DNA of 64,000 bases. Origin: Dermatemys mawii (Eukaryota > Chordata > Testudines > Dermatemydidae). The stretch spans positions 22,341,915-22,405,914 of the forward strand of contig ML677334.1 of the NCBI GenBank assembly GCA_007922305.1, read 5' to 3'. The number at the start of each line of letters is the position of its first letter. The first letter of the stretch is position 1. The position numbers and the translations under genes were made by a program. The notes under the pieces are model-generated. The model did not search any database, was not told the DNA's origin, and saw nothing but the letters and a program-made list of their open reading frames with translations. Of the stretch, positions 1-13,800 are shown piece by piece.

Positions 1-1426
1 GAGTGGAGAAATGGAGGAGTGAACAAGCACAAGGTTCCCTAGGCAGGAGACAATTGACTAGGGACATGGCTCTTGGAGTAGGAATGGGGTGGGCAGGGCT
101 AGTATCCTCACTAGTGAATGGCAAGAATGGCTAGAGAGGGGGTGGAGAGCTGCAGAGGCAGTGGGAATTAGCCACACTGTAGTGGCTCCCTGCCCAAAGG
201 GCTGAGCGTTGGTAATGTACCCAGCCCTTTGTTAACACAACTAAACAGTATGGGGAACTAGCAACCACTATGAAGAGAATTTCCCTGCAGACCATAAAAG
301 GATCTGAAAACCCAGTCCATGTTAAATATCAGTGGAGTTAGCAGGTCTGAGTTTCCAAGGTTGTTGTCCTTCTATTGTAGGGTCTGCATAATGCTGCTTC
401 CACTGCTTATCCATCCTGGTTCTGCATTGTTCCTTTGATCACAATGCTAGTCTGGTCCACCGGATTGACAGATATACCCGCCCTCCCCTCCTGAGAGCAG
501 CTGTAAAGCCACTTCCTTCTCCATTCAGATGTTCCTGAAGGCCCACCTCTCTTGTTATGCCTATGGAAAACTAGCTGATGGCCGATGGAGAGTTTGAGTT
601 ATTAATGTTTACATACTTAGCCACCTTGACAGTAGAAGGAAAAAATACAATGTATGCAGACAATCTTTTTTTTTTCCACCTCAAGAGCTTTTCAGAGCTA
701 GGACTATTCCTTTCTTTTGTTTGAGAAACAATTAGCACACTGTGGGCAGTTACTGGAAAGAAATAAGTCTGAGAGGTATATCAGAGCAGGGATGGTAGCA
801 GCCTTTCTAGCTAAAGCTACAAAACACTTTCCATGCTAAACACTGGTTTTCAAATACTTGTAACTTTCCAAGAAGATCTAACTCTTACCCTTAAGCCTTT
901 CCATGTTTGATCTCTTGCTGCAGATGAATTTTCCAGCAAGCTCAAATCCCTTTAGTCACTTGACTTCAAGGAGAGGTCAAGGAAAAACCAAACACTTTTC
1001 TTAGTAAAGAAAAATTCAATTTTCTGTGACAACGGAAGCAGTTGAAAGTTGAAATGTGGCATGGCCTAGTCCTAAATAAAGACTTATAAAGCAGGGTCAT
1101 TGTTGACTTATCCAACAATTGCAGCAGTTTGCACAGATGCATAACAAAATAAAACATCCAATAAAGTTTCTGTCAAGCAAGCCAGTCAGATTCCATAGTT
1201 GTAGGGGCTAAGACCTTTCCCAGACTGCAGACCCCTTGTTGCTGCTTTAATTTCTTTGTTGGAAGGTGGAATTTCTGTTCCTGATATCTGAATAGTTGAG
1301 TGTGTGCTGTTTGTTTAGTGTGGTTTTTAAACACAGAATGCCATGACTTAGAAAACCATTTTCATTTTGTCAAGATTACACATTTGTGGAATATGTAAAG
1401 ATTTCTAAGGAACAGATGTTTGACTT
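1..1426. other. Intergenic DNA downstream of RPP40
   Basis: No exon, transposon end or other structure could be recognised here. It lies 3' of the RPP40 stop codon. The minus-strand open stretch at 966-1157 has no recognisable protein character. Confidence 0.5.
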
Positions 1427-1432
1427 TTTATT
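1427..1432 (-). terminator. Candidate polyadenylation signal of RPP40
   Basis: The plus strand reads TTTATT, which is AATAAA on the minus strand, about 200 nt past the RPP40 stop codon. Only the hexamer and its distance support it. Confidence 0.5.
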
Positions 1433-1632
1433 AAAAATAGATATTTGACAAAAATACAGATTTCAGTAAACAAGACTTCTCCAGACTTCTCAGTTGTCAT
1501 GTGCAAGCAATAAAATGCCAACATGAAAAACTTTCTATAGAAACAGATCTTTCAAGGTTAATTAATTGTCTGATATTTTGTAAGTACATCTCAGATAATT
1601 CCCTTTAAGGAACTTTCCTACAGGCAGAACTT

Positions 1633-1831
1633 TTAAGGTGGACAATCATCATTTGCTCCAACAGCCATTTGAAGCCAATAGTCCAGGCTCCTAAAAACAA
1701 CAAAGTTGTACAAGTTCTCTCCTCCCTTTTGGAAACCATGTTCACTTTCTCTCCAGGAAACAGGGCTGTCTGCAAAGCCATGCACCGTTAAGGTCACCCA
1801 CTGAGCCAATTTTGGTTCATCAAAAAAGCAA
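1633..1831 (-). CDS. RPP40: RPP40 last coding exon 8 and stop
   Basis: The acceptor is cttttccag and TAA is at 1633-1635. The exon encodes FFDEPKLAQWVTLTVHGFAD, then the SPVSWRESEHGF and DYWLQMAVGANDDCPP segments, which match the RPP40 C-terminus. Confidence 0.96.
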
Positions 1832-4800
1832 CTGGAAAAGAAGAAAATACATTAACTGCTAATTAGAATGGAACAATAAGTTATATTGAAGTACATCAGA
1901 ATGGAATTAGAGACCTAACTACTTAACTGAAATATACAACTAAAGGAGTTAAAAAATCACTCTTGGGTTTACTGAAATGTGGGACGTCCAGTAGCGTAAT
2001 GAGCATCTCATTGGGAAACAAATGTGTTTTATATGAGAAATTCCAACTGCTGTCACACCATTTTAGAAGGTGCATACAGAGAGCACAAAGGACTGTAGTT
2101 TTCCTGCTGAGGCACTAGCATTTCTTCAGACCCTTAATATTGCCTTAAATTAAAATATTTATGAGACTGCTCAGTTTAAATATTTTAATGTTAATGTAAA
2201 ATTGAATTAGAAACAACAGAAATGGGACCAAATGGCATTTCACAATGAAGCACTTCACCCCTGAAGATTTATATTGTATTATGTACTTTGACACATGTAA
2301 CTATGAGCTGTACTTTAATTAGAAATACAGTACTTAAAAAAACAAACAGCTTTTCAGAGCCGACTCTGGCAGCCACCATCTTGCAGGGATTTGGCATTAT
2401 TTGTGATTAGGATAATAGAACAATCTAATGTCAGAGTAGAAGACATATGGAAAGAAAATCTGGTGAATGGACTCTTTTTGTGGATTATACTTCAGTCACC
2501 AGAAGGGAACCAGACTACAAATCAAAATGATATTAATAAAGTCCAGGCATTGTCCAATGGTCTTAAGACTGGGAGCCAGAACATTTGTGTTTTAATCAAA
2601 CCTCAGTGTGACTTGCTGTAGGAGTTGAAAAATTGGCTGTGACTTGTCCAATATGACATACAGTGGGCCTGATTTTCATAAATGCTGGGCTCCCACAACT
2701 TCAACTAGAGTTGTGGCCACTTAACACTAAAACAACAACAACAAGACTAGAATATCTCAAAGTTGGGTCCCCAAAGCTGAGGTATTCAAAATCAGTTGCC
2801 ACTTTTGATAATTTTGGCCTTAATCTCTTTGCTTTAGTTTCCCTATATGTAAATTGGGATTATAGCCTTTACTTACTTCTCTGGGGTGCTGAAGATTAGT
2901 CCTTGTAAAACACTTTGAAGTAGAATAGTATTAAAATTGCAATCTGTTATAATAATGTACCTCTGATGGCCCTTACCATAGCTGTTCCAATAACTGAATT
3001 ATCTTCTCTGGCAGTATAAAGCCAGTGATTGTGCACAAATAGGCTTGCTCCACTACTGTGCTGGGCTGAGGACAGCAATAGGTAGATAAGAAGCTAAATG
3101 ACTTGTTGTCTCTGAAAACAGAAAGAACCTGAATGAGGCATAGCGCACATTTTCTACACCAACACTATCATTTTCAGAGTTGTGCATCAACCATGAAGCA
3201 CCTAAATACATTTAGGCCTCTAAATAAGTAGTCTGCTTTTCAGAAGCGTTGAGCACCTGTGAAAAATCAAGTCACTTATTTAGGGTATCTAAAGATTGAA
3301 GTGCCTATTGTCAGTCATCAAAGGTAGAAAATTATGGCTTATGTTTTTTAAAAAATATTGAAAGATCAAGGCAAGTTCAGATACTCACAAACTAACTTTG
3401 TTGCAAACAGCACCAAGCCATTCAAACAGTTCCTGTGCACTGCATGACTCTTCCAGCTTTCCTTGCAGTTCATTACTATGGAGCACTGGACACTGCAAAT
3501 TTCTTAACGTGGTGAATGTTGTTTCTGGCTGATGGGCTTGTATTTGGTTTTTGGAAAAGTATGACATCAGTGTTGATCCTTCTGCACCTACCACCACAGA
3601 CCACAAAAAGTTGTTATAAGACTGCAGCACCAAAAGAACACTGAGTATCAAACTAAACTGAAACCTTTACATGCATTTGTGAAGGAAAGATGTGTGAGAT
3701 GCTCTCTATGATGTACTGAAATTAAAAAACTGCTTACATGCTGTTTATCTACCTTTGCCAGAACCCTAGATTTTTCATCTTCTCCTCTTTTCTTGGAAAT
3801 GAAGTATAGAGAAACCTTATTGAGCCATGTTTGTATAATTCAATGTGTCATTAGCAACAGTTACGGCAGTTTATTCTGGACAAAATAATTAAACTCGTAT
3901 TACAGAACACCTTCAAAGATGAGTGTTTGTTTAATGTTTCCAAATAAATAGCCATAGGAAAGGAAAAATTAAGGTTTTCCACTTGTTCTTTCTCTATAAG
4001 AATGAAAATGGAGAATCTGATCATCCCACTGAAACGTTAACCAGATTTAGAGGCTTAGACGACAGTTTATTACAAATAGAGCATTACCACATGAATACAG
4101 TTTCTCACTAACATAGCATTTTGAGTCTGTCCTCTTTTCTCCCACACCATCTCTTCAAGATATATTAACAAACTCAAAAGCAAGATATCCAATTGGTAAA
4201 AAGCAATTTTTATAGCGTCCCTGCCTACACTTTGAGATCCCTGGATGAAAGGAGAAAAACAATACTGAGTATCCTTCTGAAAAAGAAGCTGCAGGCTGAT
4301 CCTGAAGAGATGCTCTACGTAGGCCACCAACAAGAGGGCTTATACTCTGCATGTAAGAGAAACATCAGAGCTGCTTGAAAAATGGTAACTTTTCCCCATG
4401 GAAAATTTCAAATTTTCAGCAAATTCAAAGCATAAAAAATTTCTGTGGAAAACCAAAATATTTTTACTTGCTTCCATTCTTCTCTCTAGGCCAGGCTTCC
4501 TGGTTGATGTTGGACAACTCCTATAATGTACCACAGTTTCCCTTTTTGGAGAGGGGAGGCAATGGACCATGCCAGACAAAGCCAGGCCAAGGAACCTGGC
4601 CTACAGAGGAAAATGGTGACATGAAGCAAACAATTTACAACTCCGAAGAGGCACCACCGCAGTACTTCCAAATTTTTTTTGATGAAAAATAAAATAAAAC
4701 GGTGACAAAACACAGTTTCAATGGAAAAATTTTAACCAACCTTACAAAAGCCCAATAGCAGGACATACAGTGGTTGTACGGTAATTTCAAAACCAAACAG

Positions 4801-7800
4801 CAACTGCAGTTTTCTTTCTGACCAATTTTACTTCACGTCACTGCACCTTTCATGTGCCATCAACAAGAGTTTGTTCTTTAAGTAACAAAATACCACTATG
4901 TTACAAGTTTATATATCATTCTTATTTGGGTTGCAATTACTGGTGTATGCAGTGTTGTTGTAGCCGTGCTGGTCCTAGGATATTACAGAGACAAGATGGG
5001 TGAGGTAATTTTATTGGATGAGCTTCTATTGGTGAGAGAGACAAGCTTTCAAGCTTACACAGAAATCTTCACACATCCCAGACCCGAGGAAGGGCTCTTT
5101 GTAAGCCTGAAAGCTTGTCTCTCTCACCAGCAAAAGCTGGTCCAACAAAAGATATTACCTCATCCATCTAATTTTGTGTCATCCATAGTTAATATTCTTC
5201 TAGTATTACAGTTCATTCTTATTACCTGTGTTATGCCAGGACAGCAGGAAATCAAATTCTAAAGGCTTCTTCTCTTTCAAGGCCCAAAGCACTCTTTTAT
5301 ACTTTTTACTATCAGGATCAAAGGCTGAATCAGTCAAGTCAATGGTAACAACTGTAAAAGATGAAAGGGCAAATTTTACTCAACAGAGCTCAGTTTTAAT
5401 ATTCAGATTCTATAAGAGTTATCAGAATACTAGAAGACGTTGTCAACCACTTTTTATGGATACACTTATGTTTTTCCTTTAAAGTTAACCCTCCACCTCT
5501 TGTAGTGCTCTCAAAATCTTAGTCATGTAGCTAGCTGTTGCTCTCCATTTTGCAACTGAAGATTTTTCTCTTTATTCTGATGTAGAGGACATTACATTGC
5601 TGTCTTTTGTTAACTCCTCTGCTTGTGTCTCAGCTTAAATCAAGGGAAAGTTGTGGGGCTTTGTTTGGTGTTTTGTTTTGTTTTTAAATTAACTGCTTTC
5701 TAAAAAAAAAAAAAGCAACGAGCAGCTCACTTTTGTGAGGGAAATGAGAAAAGGGGGACTTGTAATGCCAAAATAGTGGCTTTAAAAAAATACTGGCAAC
5801 AGACCATTGGCATTTAAGAAAAAATGTTATAGCTTACAGTACCAGCAAAAGCCATACTTATGGCTTCAGAACTGTTTCCATTATAAGCCTGTTTTCCCAC
5901 ACCCGTTGGCCTCAGTCCAAAGGTGAATTTTTTTTTTTTTTTAAAAAGAAATTTTGTTGAGCCATTTTTAAGTTTGATGAATTAAAATTATTTCCTATTT
6001 TGCTTCCAGTTGTTTTTATACAGCTAACTTAAAGCCAACAGCACTCTGAAAGTTAATCTTTGCTTGTAATTAGCTTTCAATATGTATGGCCCTTCCAGAT
6101 TTGAGGAGGAGGATAGGAACTAAAAGAGTTATGACTGATTTTTTACAAATCACTAAGCACGTCTACAGGATATCTGCTAAGAACTGCATATTTCTTTATA
6201 ATGTGCAAGGCATGGAGGTTATTGAAAGGACAATTTGCCTGAGAATGATTTTAAGTGTCACAAACACACAGAACAATATTCATATTCATTCATTCTCTCT
6301 CTCGCTTTTTCTTTGCGGTTTCTGCAGCATTCTGCAAGGTGCAAGCTTTCATTTAAAAATAGATTAAGGTTTTTTTGTTTGTCTTCTTTGAAGATACAGA
6401 GACCGCATACAGTATATAAAATGCAAAAATGATCACATCCCACATTATTGCAATACAAGGGATATATAATTAAAAATAAAGAAAGAAATGCAGAAATTAA
6501 GTTCTTACAATACCAACAAGATATTAGATATATATGTTCTATCTGTGCTTTCCCTGTTACTTGTGTAGTTTACATATTTCTCTCAATATGTGTATTGTGT
6601 GTGTACATAGGGAAAAAAATCCCAGAGATTAAGATTTGATTCCTCCAAATGTGGTTACACTCAGATAGTTTGGTGTCCTATAAAGACACTTTATAAATGG
6701 ATATTAATATTAGAATAGGTGCTGTTAGTGTAAACAATACTTACTATATCTCATGACTTTTTTACCAGAATACTGAGATGGACGACCTTGTAGTCCAAGC
6801 TCCTCATATGTGTCCTTTTCTAGTGATATAATTAGTTTTCCTATGAACAATAAGGGTTTTTGTTAGTACCAGTTATCTCTTCCATAGCTTCCTTTTAAGC
6901 TTTTGAGAGTCTCACACTGTATAAAGTTAAACCAGGTTCACTAGGTGTTAGTAATTTAATCCATGCTCCTTCAGTTCCAGTTAAATGGATCACAAAGAGT
7001 AACCCTTGAAAATCTTAACGGTAGATTATTGTTGGTTGTCAAAATGTCTTATGAATTAGCATGAGGGAACCCTAAATAATATCATTCCTGAGTTGTGCAA
7101 TTACCCTATGTAACTTTGCCATGTTACTTCTGTCACCCATATCTTCCCACCTCCCAGCTATTCCCTGGTGTTTGTTATATTTATTTCCTGAATCTTGTGT
7201 TGAGTTAGGCCCTGAGTCTGCAAACACTGACATATGCCTGAAGCTACTGCCGTGCTTTAAACTGATTGACTTAAATCAGCCTGTTCGGGTGAGTAAAGTT
7301 AAGCAAGAATCAGAGGGGTAGCCGTGTTAGTCTGGAATTGCAGAAGTGACAAAGAGTGCTGTGGCACCTTAAAGACTAACCAAAATTTTTAGAGCATAAG
7401 CTTTCGTGGGCTAATACCCACTTTGTCGGATGCATGCAGTGGAAGTATCCAGGGGCAAGTATAAATAAGTAGGCAAGAACCAGGTGGGAGATAACAAGGT
7501 TAGTCCAATCAGGCTGAACCAGCTTGTTATCTCTAATCAGGGAGGGTGAGGTGTTCCTCTAGCAGCTGAACTGGAGGTGTGAATAGTGAGAGAAGAGAAG
7601 CTGCTTTTGTAGTTAGCTAGCCATTCAAAATCTCCACTCAGTCCCAAATTGATTGTGTCAAATTTGCAAATGAATTGCAGCTCTGCAGTCTTTCTTTGCA
7701 GTCTGGACTTGAAGTTTTTTTGCTGCAAAATGCTGACCTTTAAATCTTTTATGGTGTGTCCGGTGAGGTTGAAGTACTCTCCTACAGGTTTTTGAATATT

Positions 7801-10800
7801 GCCATTCCTGATATCTGATTTGTGTCCATTTATCCTTTTTCGTAGGGACTGTCCAGTTTGGCCGATGTACATAGCAGAGGGACATTGCTGGCACATAATG
7901 GCGTATATTACATTGGTAGATGTGCAGGTGAATGAACCAGTGATGGTGTGGCTGATCTGGTTTGGTCCTGTGATGGTGTTGCTGGTGTAGATGTGTGGGC
8001 AGAGTTGGCATCGAGGTTTGTTGCATGGATTGGTTCCTGAGTTAGAGTTATTATGGCGCGGTGTGCTGTTGCTGGTGAGAATATGCTTGAGGTTGGCAGG
8101 TTGTCTGTAGGCCAGGACTGGCCTACCACCCAAGGCCTGTGAAAGTGAGGGATTGTTGTCCAGTATGGGTTGTAGATCACTGATGATGCGTTGGAGAGGC
8201 TTTAACTAAGGACTGTAGGTGATGGCCAGTGATGGTCTGTTGTTTTCTTTCTCGGGCTTGTCTTGCAGCAGCAGGCTTCTGGGTACACGTCTGGCTCTGT
8301 TGATCTGTGTCCTTATTTCCTTGTGCGGGTATTGTAGTTTTGAGAAAGCTTGGTGGAGATTTGTAGGTGTTGGTCTCTGTCTGAGGGGTTGGAGCAAATA
8401 CGATTGTACCTCAGTGTTTGGCTGTAGACAATGGATCGTGTGGTGTGCCCGGGGTGGAAGCTGTCGGTAGGTTTTCAGAATAGGGTGATGTTGATGTGGC
8501 CGTCATTAATTTGCACCACGGTGTCCAGGAAGTGGACCTCCCCTGTAGACTGGTCCAGGCTGAGGTGGATGGTGGGGTGGAAGCTGCTGAAATCATGGTG
8601 GAATTCTTCCAGAGTTTCTTTGCAGAAACTCAGACTGCAAAGAGAGACTGCAGAGCTGCAATTCATTTGCAAATTTGACACAATCAATTTGGGACTGAAT
8701 AGAGATTTTGAATGGCTAGCTAACTACAAAAGCAGCTTCTCTTCTCTCGCTATTCACACCTCCAGTTCAGCTGCTAGAGGAACACCTCACCCTCCCTGAT
8801 TAGAGATAACAAGCTGGTTCAGCCTGATTGGACTAACCTTGTTATCTCCCACCTGGTTCTTGCCTACCTATTTATACCTGCCCCTGGATACTTCCACTAC
8901 ATGCATCCGACGAAGTGGGTATTAGCCCACGAAAGCTTATGCTCTAAAAATTTTGGTTAGTCTTTAAGGTGCCACAGGACTCTTTGTCACTTCTAAAGTT
9001 AAGCACATACTTAAGTGTCCAAAGGTTTGCGGCTTAGACTGAAAACATTTTGATGCATTGATGGCGCCATTCTTTGCCTTTGTACAACACTTAACACAAT
9101 GGAGCCCTTGATCCTGACTGGGGTCTTGGACACTATCACAAAATAATAATTGAGTGTCAAAAAGAATTGAACTGTGATAACACACAGTGTCTAAATCATG
9201 GACTTCAGAATGGCTGTGAATATTATTTTGAAACATTTACACATTGCTAGCACCCAGAGACCACAATCAGGATCAGATTTCCACTGGGTGATTGGCTGTA
9301 TATACATACAAAAGATGATATCCCTGCTGCAAAGAGCTTACTTGAAACATTTCAGTTTACTTGTGCTCTGCCAAACACTTGCTTTTGGGGGCGGGGGGCA
9401 ACTGGGTTATTAGCAAATAAATAAAATAAAAAGAAAAGAATATGAAAAGATATAAAAGAATATGAAAAGATTTTTATTTTTATTGTAATTGATGTAAAAT
9501 GTACTGTATAATATATTGAAATCTCAAAATGTTTGGAAAACAGTGAAACAAAACAAAGCTCTCCATTATTCTCACACGTGAAATGATTAATTATACTTTG
9601 AGAGAAGTATCACTCAGTACTTTTAAGTACTAAATATTTCATCATAGTATTTTGAGAAATATACTAAAAGTACCTGGCAGCATCAACATAAAATGGTTTC
9701 GATTTTAGAGTTTGTAAAAGGCAGCCTTTAATAAAGTTTCAGACCAACAGAAATGCTTTTTTTTTTATTCCAATGAAAACAGTTCTCACGCAAACATTCC
9801 TCTACAGCATTAGCAACCCAAGATTTGTAGCACTGTCCATTTGAAATGATGAGTAAAAGCGAAATTGACTTCATGATGTAAGAAATGAAATAAATCAAGA
9901 GCATGAAGAAAAAGAGTAACTATTTTTTTAATATTTCATTTTAATAATTACTAGTAAACATAGGTAGATATGTACTCATTATAGTTGACAGTACCCCTTT
10001 CAAGGACCCAAGTAAAAACAAAACAATCAAAGGCATTATTCACTGTCTATGTATAATGAATACTATGAACTCATACCAGTTGGTAGCAGAGCAGCAGCAT
10101 TATCTTGATCAATTTTTGTGTTGTATGTAAGAGCATAGCATGAACCTTTAACACAAAGGAACAGTAAAATATGAAGTTATACAGTATATCACATAAGATA
10201 TACAGGTAATATTTAAGTTAGACTCTCTCAAGATAAAGAAACCAGTCAGTTGCTGTTTAGATCCTGCTTGATTTCTGCACTGAGTAACTAGCCTTCTCCC
10301 CTCCCTTCTCCCACCACAACTCCACTTCACTGCTATTTTCACACAAATTAGCTATCGCAGTTAACTCATCCAAATTACCACTACTTTTTTCTTGCACTGT
10401 AGACACACCCTAAATAACAATTACTTCAAGCCCTCTAGAGCTATCATCCAAAGAATATCATTCTAAAATTTTGGAATTATTGTTTTCAAATATTTAACGC
10501 TTTACTCTCTAACTAGTAGTTTGAGATCATTCTCGTTAAGAATTATGTGGAGAAAATTGTTGTAAAGGTATGTACATTTTCAGGCACTTGTCCAAGAACT
10601 CTAAAGAGCAAGAGAATAAACTGATCTGAGTGTACTACAGGATTCTCTTTGTTTAGTTCTCTTACCCTTAAAAAATTAAGGAAATTCAATTAAAACAAAC
10701 AAACAAACCAACCAACCAACCCCCACCACAGTGACCTTGCTCTCTCGCCCAATTTTCTGCCCATTCTCTACCATTTCTTCTACCACTAACCTTTCTCCTC

Positions 10801-13800
10801 TGCACTCTGACAGGTATAATAGTCTATTTGCCAGATAGCAGAGAGAAGAGGAGAATGATGCAGACTTCTCTATTTGTTCTTCTCTTCCAAATGCCAAGAA
10901 TGTTACAGTTCAAAAAACTCATAGAAAAAAAAAAAACCCTGATGTTATCACAAGCACTTTTTACTATTCCAGGAAGCACTGGCAAGACATTTGGTTTCAT
11001 TCATATTCACTGTATGTATTTTTAGCTTCCCCTTACCTTTCTTCACAAATGTACTGATAAATTCATGTGTAACCAATTCATGAAGGGATAAATTCTTCAC
11101 TGAGTAATACTCTCCAATGTCTGTGATAACACTTTTCAGTGCTTTTGGAAGAATTCCACATTCAGGGATCAAAAATGACACCTGTGAGGACCATATTTAT
11201 AATGCAAATTAGATCTTACATATAAACATAGATAATCAAAAATACAAAACAGAGCTGAAGAAAAGAAATAAGCAAACAAAAATTTAGCTCCTCAGAGAGA
11301 TCAGCACATACAAAAAAAGAGTTAAAGGTATCTGTAGATGGGTGAGTGCACTGAATAGCAGGAAGCAAATTCAGCACATAACTAATTTTAAACTAGCCCC
11401 ACCCCAGATGGCCTAGAGAGTTTCACAATTACCAAACCTTATTGTGTAGGACTCGGTTCTCCATTTTGCTGTGTATGAACTATGCACAGTGCCATTTAAA
11501 GCACTACAGAAAGGGAGATTATTGCACAGCATAGTTTTGCAAAGGGTGTGGTTTTAAGACAAATAAAGGTTAGTTTAAAATCTGTTTTGAATGCTTTTCA
11601 CCTTTGCTATTTGGGGCATTTACCACATAATGGATTAAATCTGTCCTTAGTTATGTCCATGTATGAATGGGAATCAAGATAGGATTTGGTCCATTTAAAA
11701 AAAAATATTCCATGGTGCAAGACACAGATTTAACCCCTCCCCTGCCAAAGAAAACCTGCTTGATCCATAAAAACTCAGATGAGATCAGGTGCATTCAATG
11801 TAGTATGACAATTCTCCAAAATTCAAGCAGATTAGGGCCCATAGTGTTTCTTATGAGAACCAACTAGCCAGGCACTCAAGGATATACAAGACAATCAAAG
11901 GAGGTGCTGCTGCCGTCTAGCTTATGACCAGTGGTTAGAACACTGTTGTTGGCTTGTTCATCTGCTTTTGACACCTTGTTCAATATATCATATATAGCTA
12001 TTAAATGTAATTTAAGATTTGGAGTTTCTGAAACACAGCAATTTGCAATGGATCCAATTTGGTTAAAACAAACAGTCCCAACATAAGAGAGATTCTCGAA
12101 ACAACTGCAGGTCCTTTAAGAACCACCTCAGAAATGCATATATAGAATTATACAGAAAAAGTGGGTGAGGTAATATCTTTTATTGCACCAACTTCTGTTG
12201 GTGACAGAAACAAATTTCTCAGTTTACACCTGGCCTTAGACTAGAATACCAACCACCAAAAATCTACCAGTTAGTAAACACTGATCTCTCATCCGACAAG
12301 ATAATGTTGAAGGGGGAAGGAAAACCAACTGCAAAGCCTTAGGTGCCAGTAGAGAAGTAATAGGATTTTTGTTCATTTGTTTTTACCAGATTGATATATC
12401 ACCACTTCATCCAAATGATACTTTAAAAGGACATAATCAGATTTGAAATATGATCTACAATCCCACTGACAAACTATAACAACTGGATAGGAGAAAAAGT
12501 GTTTTGCTCTGAACTGAAAATACCATATCAAGTTTGTAGTTTTTTCCCCTTTGTTTTAAAAATCTAGTACTCTGCAAAGAAAAAAAAAAAGGAGAGGGGG
12601 GAAATAGTCACACATAGCTTTATTCATCCATCTGTGAAGAACAGTCCCAAGAGCTGAGCTGAAATAATCAATGGAGCGGATGTGCATGCAAAAATTGACA
12701 ATACAAACCTTTATACAAAAAGGAGGCTGTTGCTCAGATATTTTAATTTTAGATTTGTTTTATTTTTAGAAGAGGAAATGAAAAAGAGATTGTTGTGTAG
12801 ACAGCTTGATAGGTTTTGGGTTGTTGGTATTTCAGTCTAAGACAGGGGTTCCCAAACTGGGGTTCGTGAACACCTGGGGGTTTGCCAAATGTTACAGGGG
12901 GTTCTTGGGAAAAAGTTCCCCAATGGCAGACAGAGCTGTCCCTAGGGATCCTGGGAAGCATGGGGTCAGCAGCCCAGAGCCCCCAGACTTTCAAGAGCTA
13001 AGCAGAACAAAGCAAGCATATCTATTACACTGAGCAGACTTAAACTTCAAGACTCCTTATAAGAAATGGAAAGGGAGGTGGATATGTTTTGTTGTTTTAA
13101 AATTAAACAGGCAGATAGTGTTGTTTTTAAAATGATTGTGAAGAACAAGTTTAAGCTTTGTTGTAATGTACGTGTACAATGTTTGCCTGGACTGCTGCTT
13201 GTGCAGGAGGAACTCTGAGTTGGCTTCTTAAATACCTTCATACTGTTTCACATCTGATACTCCTTGATGAAACACAGCAGCTTTGTTTTATAACAGGGAT
13301 GTTCAAAGTAATACAAGCTACGAACGTGAGATCTTGGAAGAGTGTTGCTGTTTTCATAAAGTAATACAAATACTGCAATACCAATACATAGTGTGTAATA
13401 AGCATGTCAAAAAACAAATGTTATATTTCCAAGATCACTGCTTTTATAATTTATACTCAGGTAAAGGAGAAAATCCCTGGAAATACTCATTTTTAGGAGG
13501 GAGTTTGCGAGACTCAACATTTTAGTGAAAGGGATTCACAGGCTGTTAAAGTTTGGGAACCACTGGTTTAAGGCCATGTCTATCTTTCAGAGACTGTAGC
13601 AGCATAGTCATGTCACTGTAACTAGGCCAGCATAACCTCTGGCAGGGATGCAACCAACCCCAACTGAAAGGGTTTTTCCTTTTGGTGTAGGAACTCCACC
13701 TCCACACAGGGCAGGAGCTAGGTTGACAGCCACCTCCCCAGCAGTGTCTACAGAGGGGTTAGGACAGTGTAGCCAGCTCGGGTTTTTCACACCCCTGAGT

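Larger units (their letters stand above)
7306..8993 (-). mobile_element. 5'-truncated Penelope-like retroelement with inverted terminal arms
   Basis: The insert is bounded by a perfect 12-bp duplication, TAAAGTTAAGCA, at 7294-7305 and 8994-9005. It contains the end of a Penelope-like ORF on the minus strand (reverse transcriptase thumb region, then GIY-YIG endonuclease). The stretches 7343-7705 and 8631-8993 are inverted copies of 363 bp, about 97% identical by eye, around a 925-bp centre. The outer tail with 'gtagccgtgttagtctg' exists only at 7315-7337. It lies in RPP40 intron 3 and in the same orientation as the gene. It interrupts an older repeat, since joining the two flanks restores a continuous hairpin-type repeat. 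Confidence 0.88.

Noticed and set aside
8431..8799. 122-codon plus-strand ORF containing ETAELQFICKFDTINLGLNR
   Set aside because: Its second half is the inverted copy of the Penelope 3' coding end joined to antisense RT sequence at 8631; it is a product of the inversion, not a gene.
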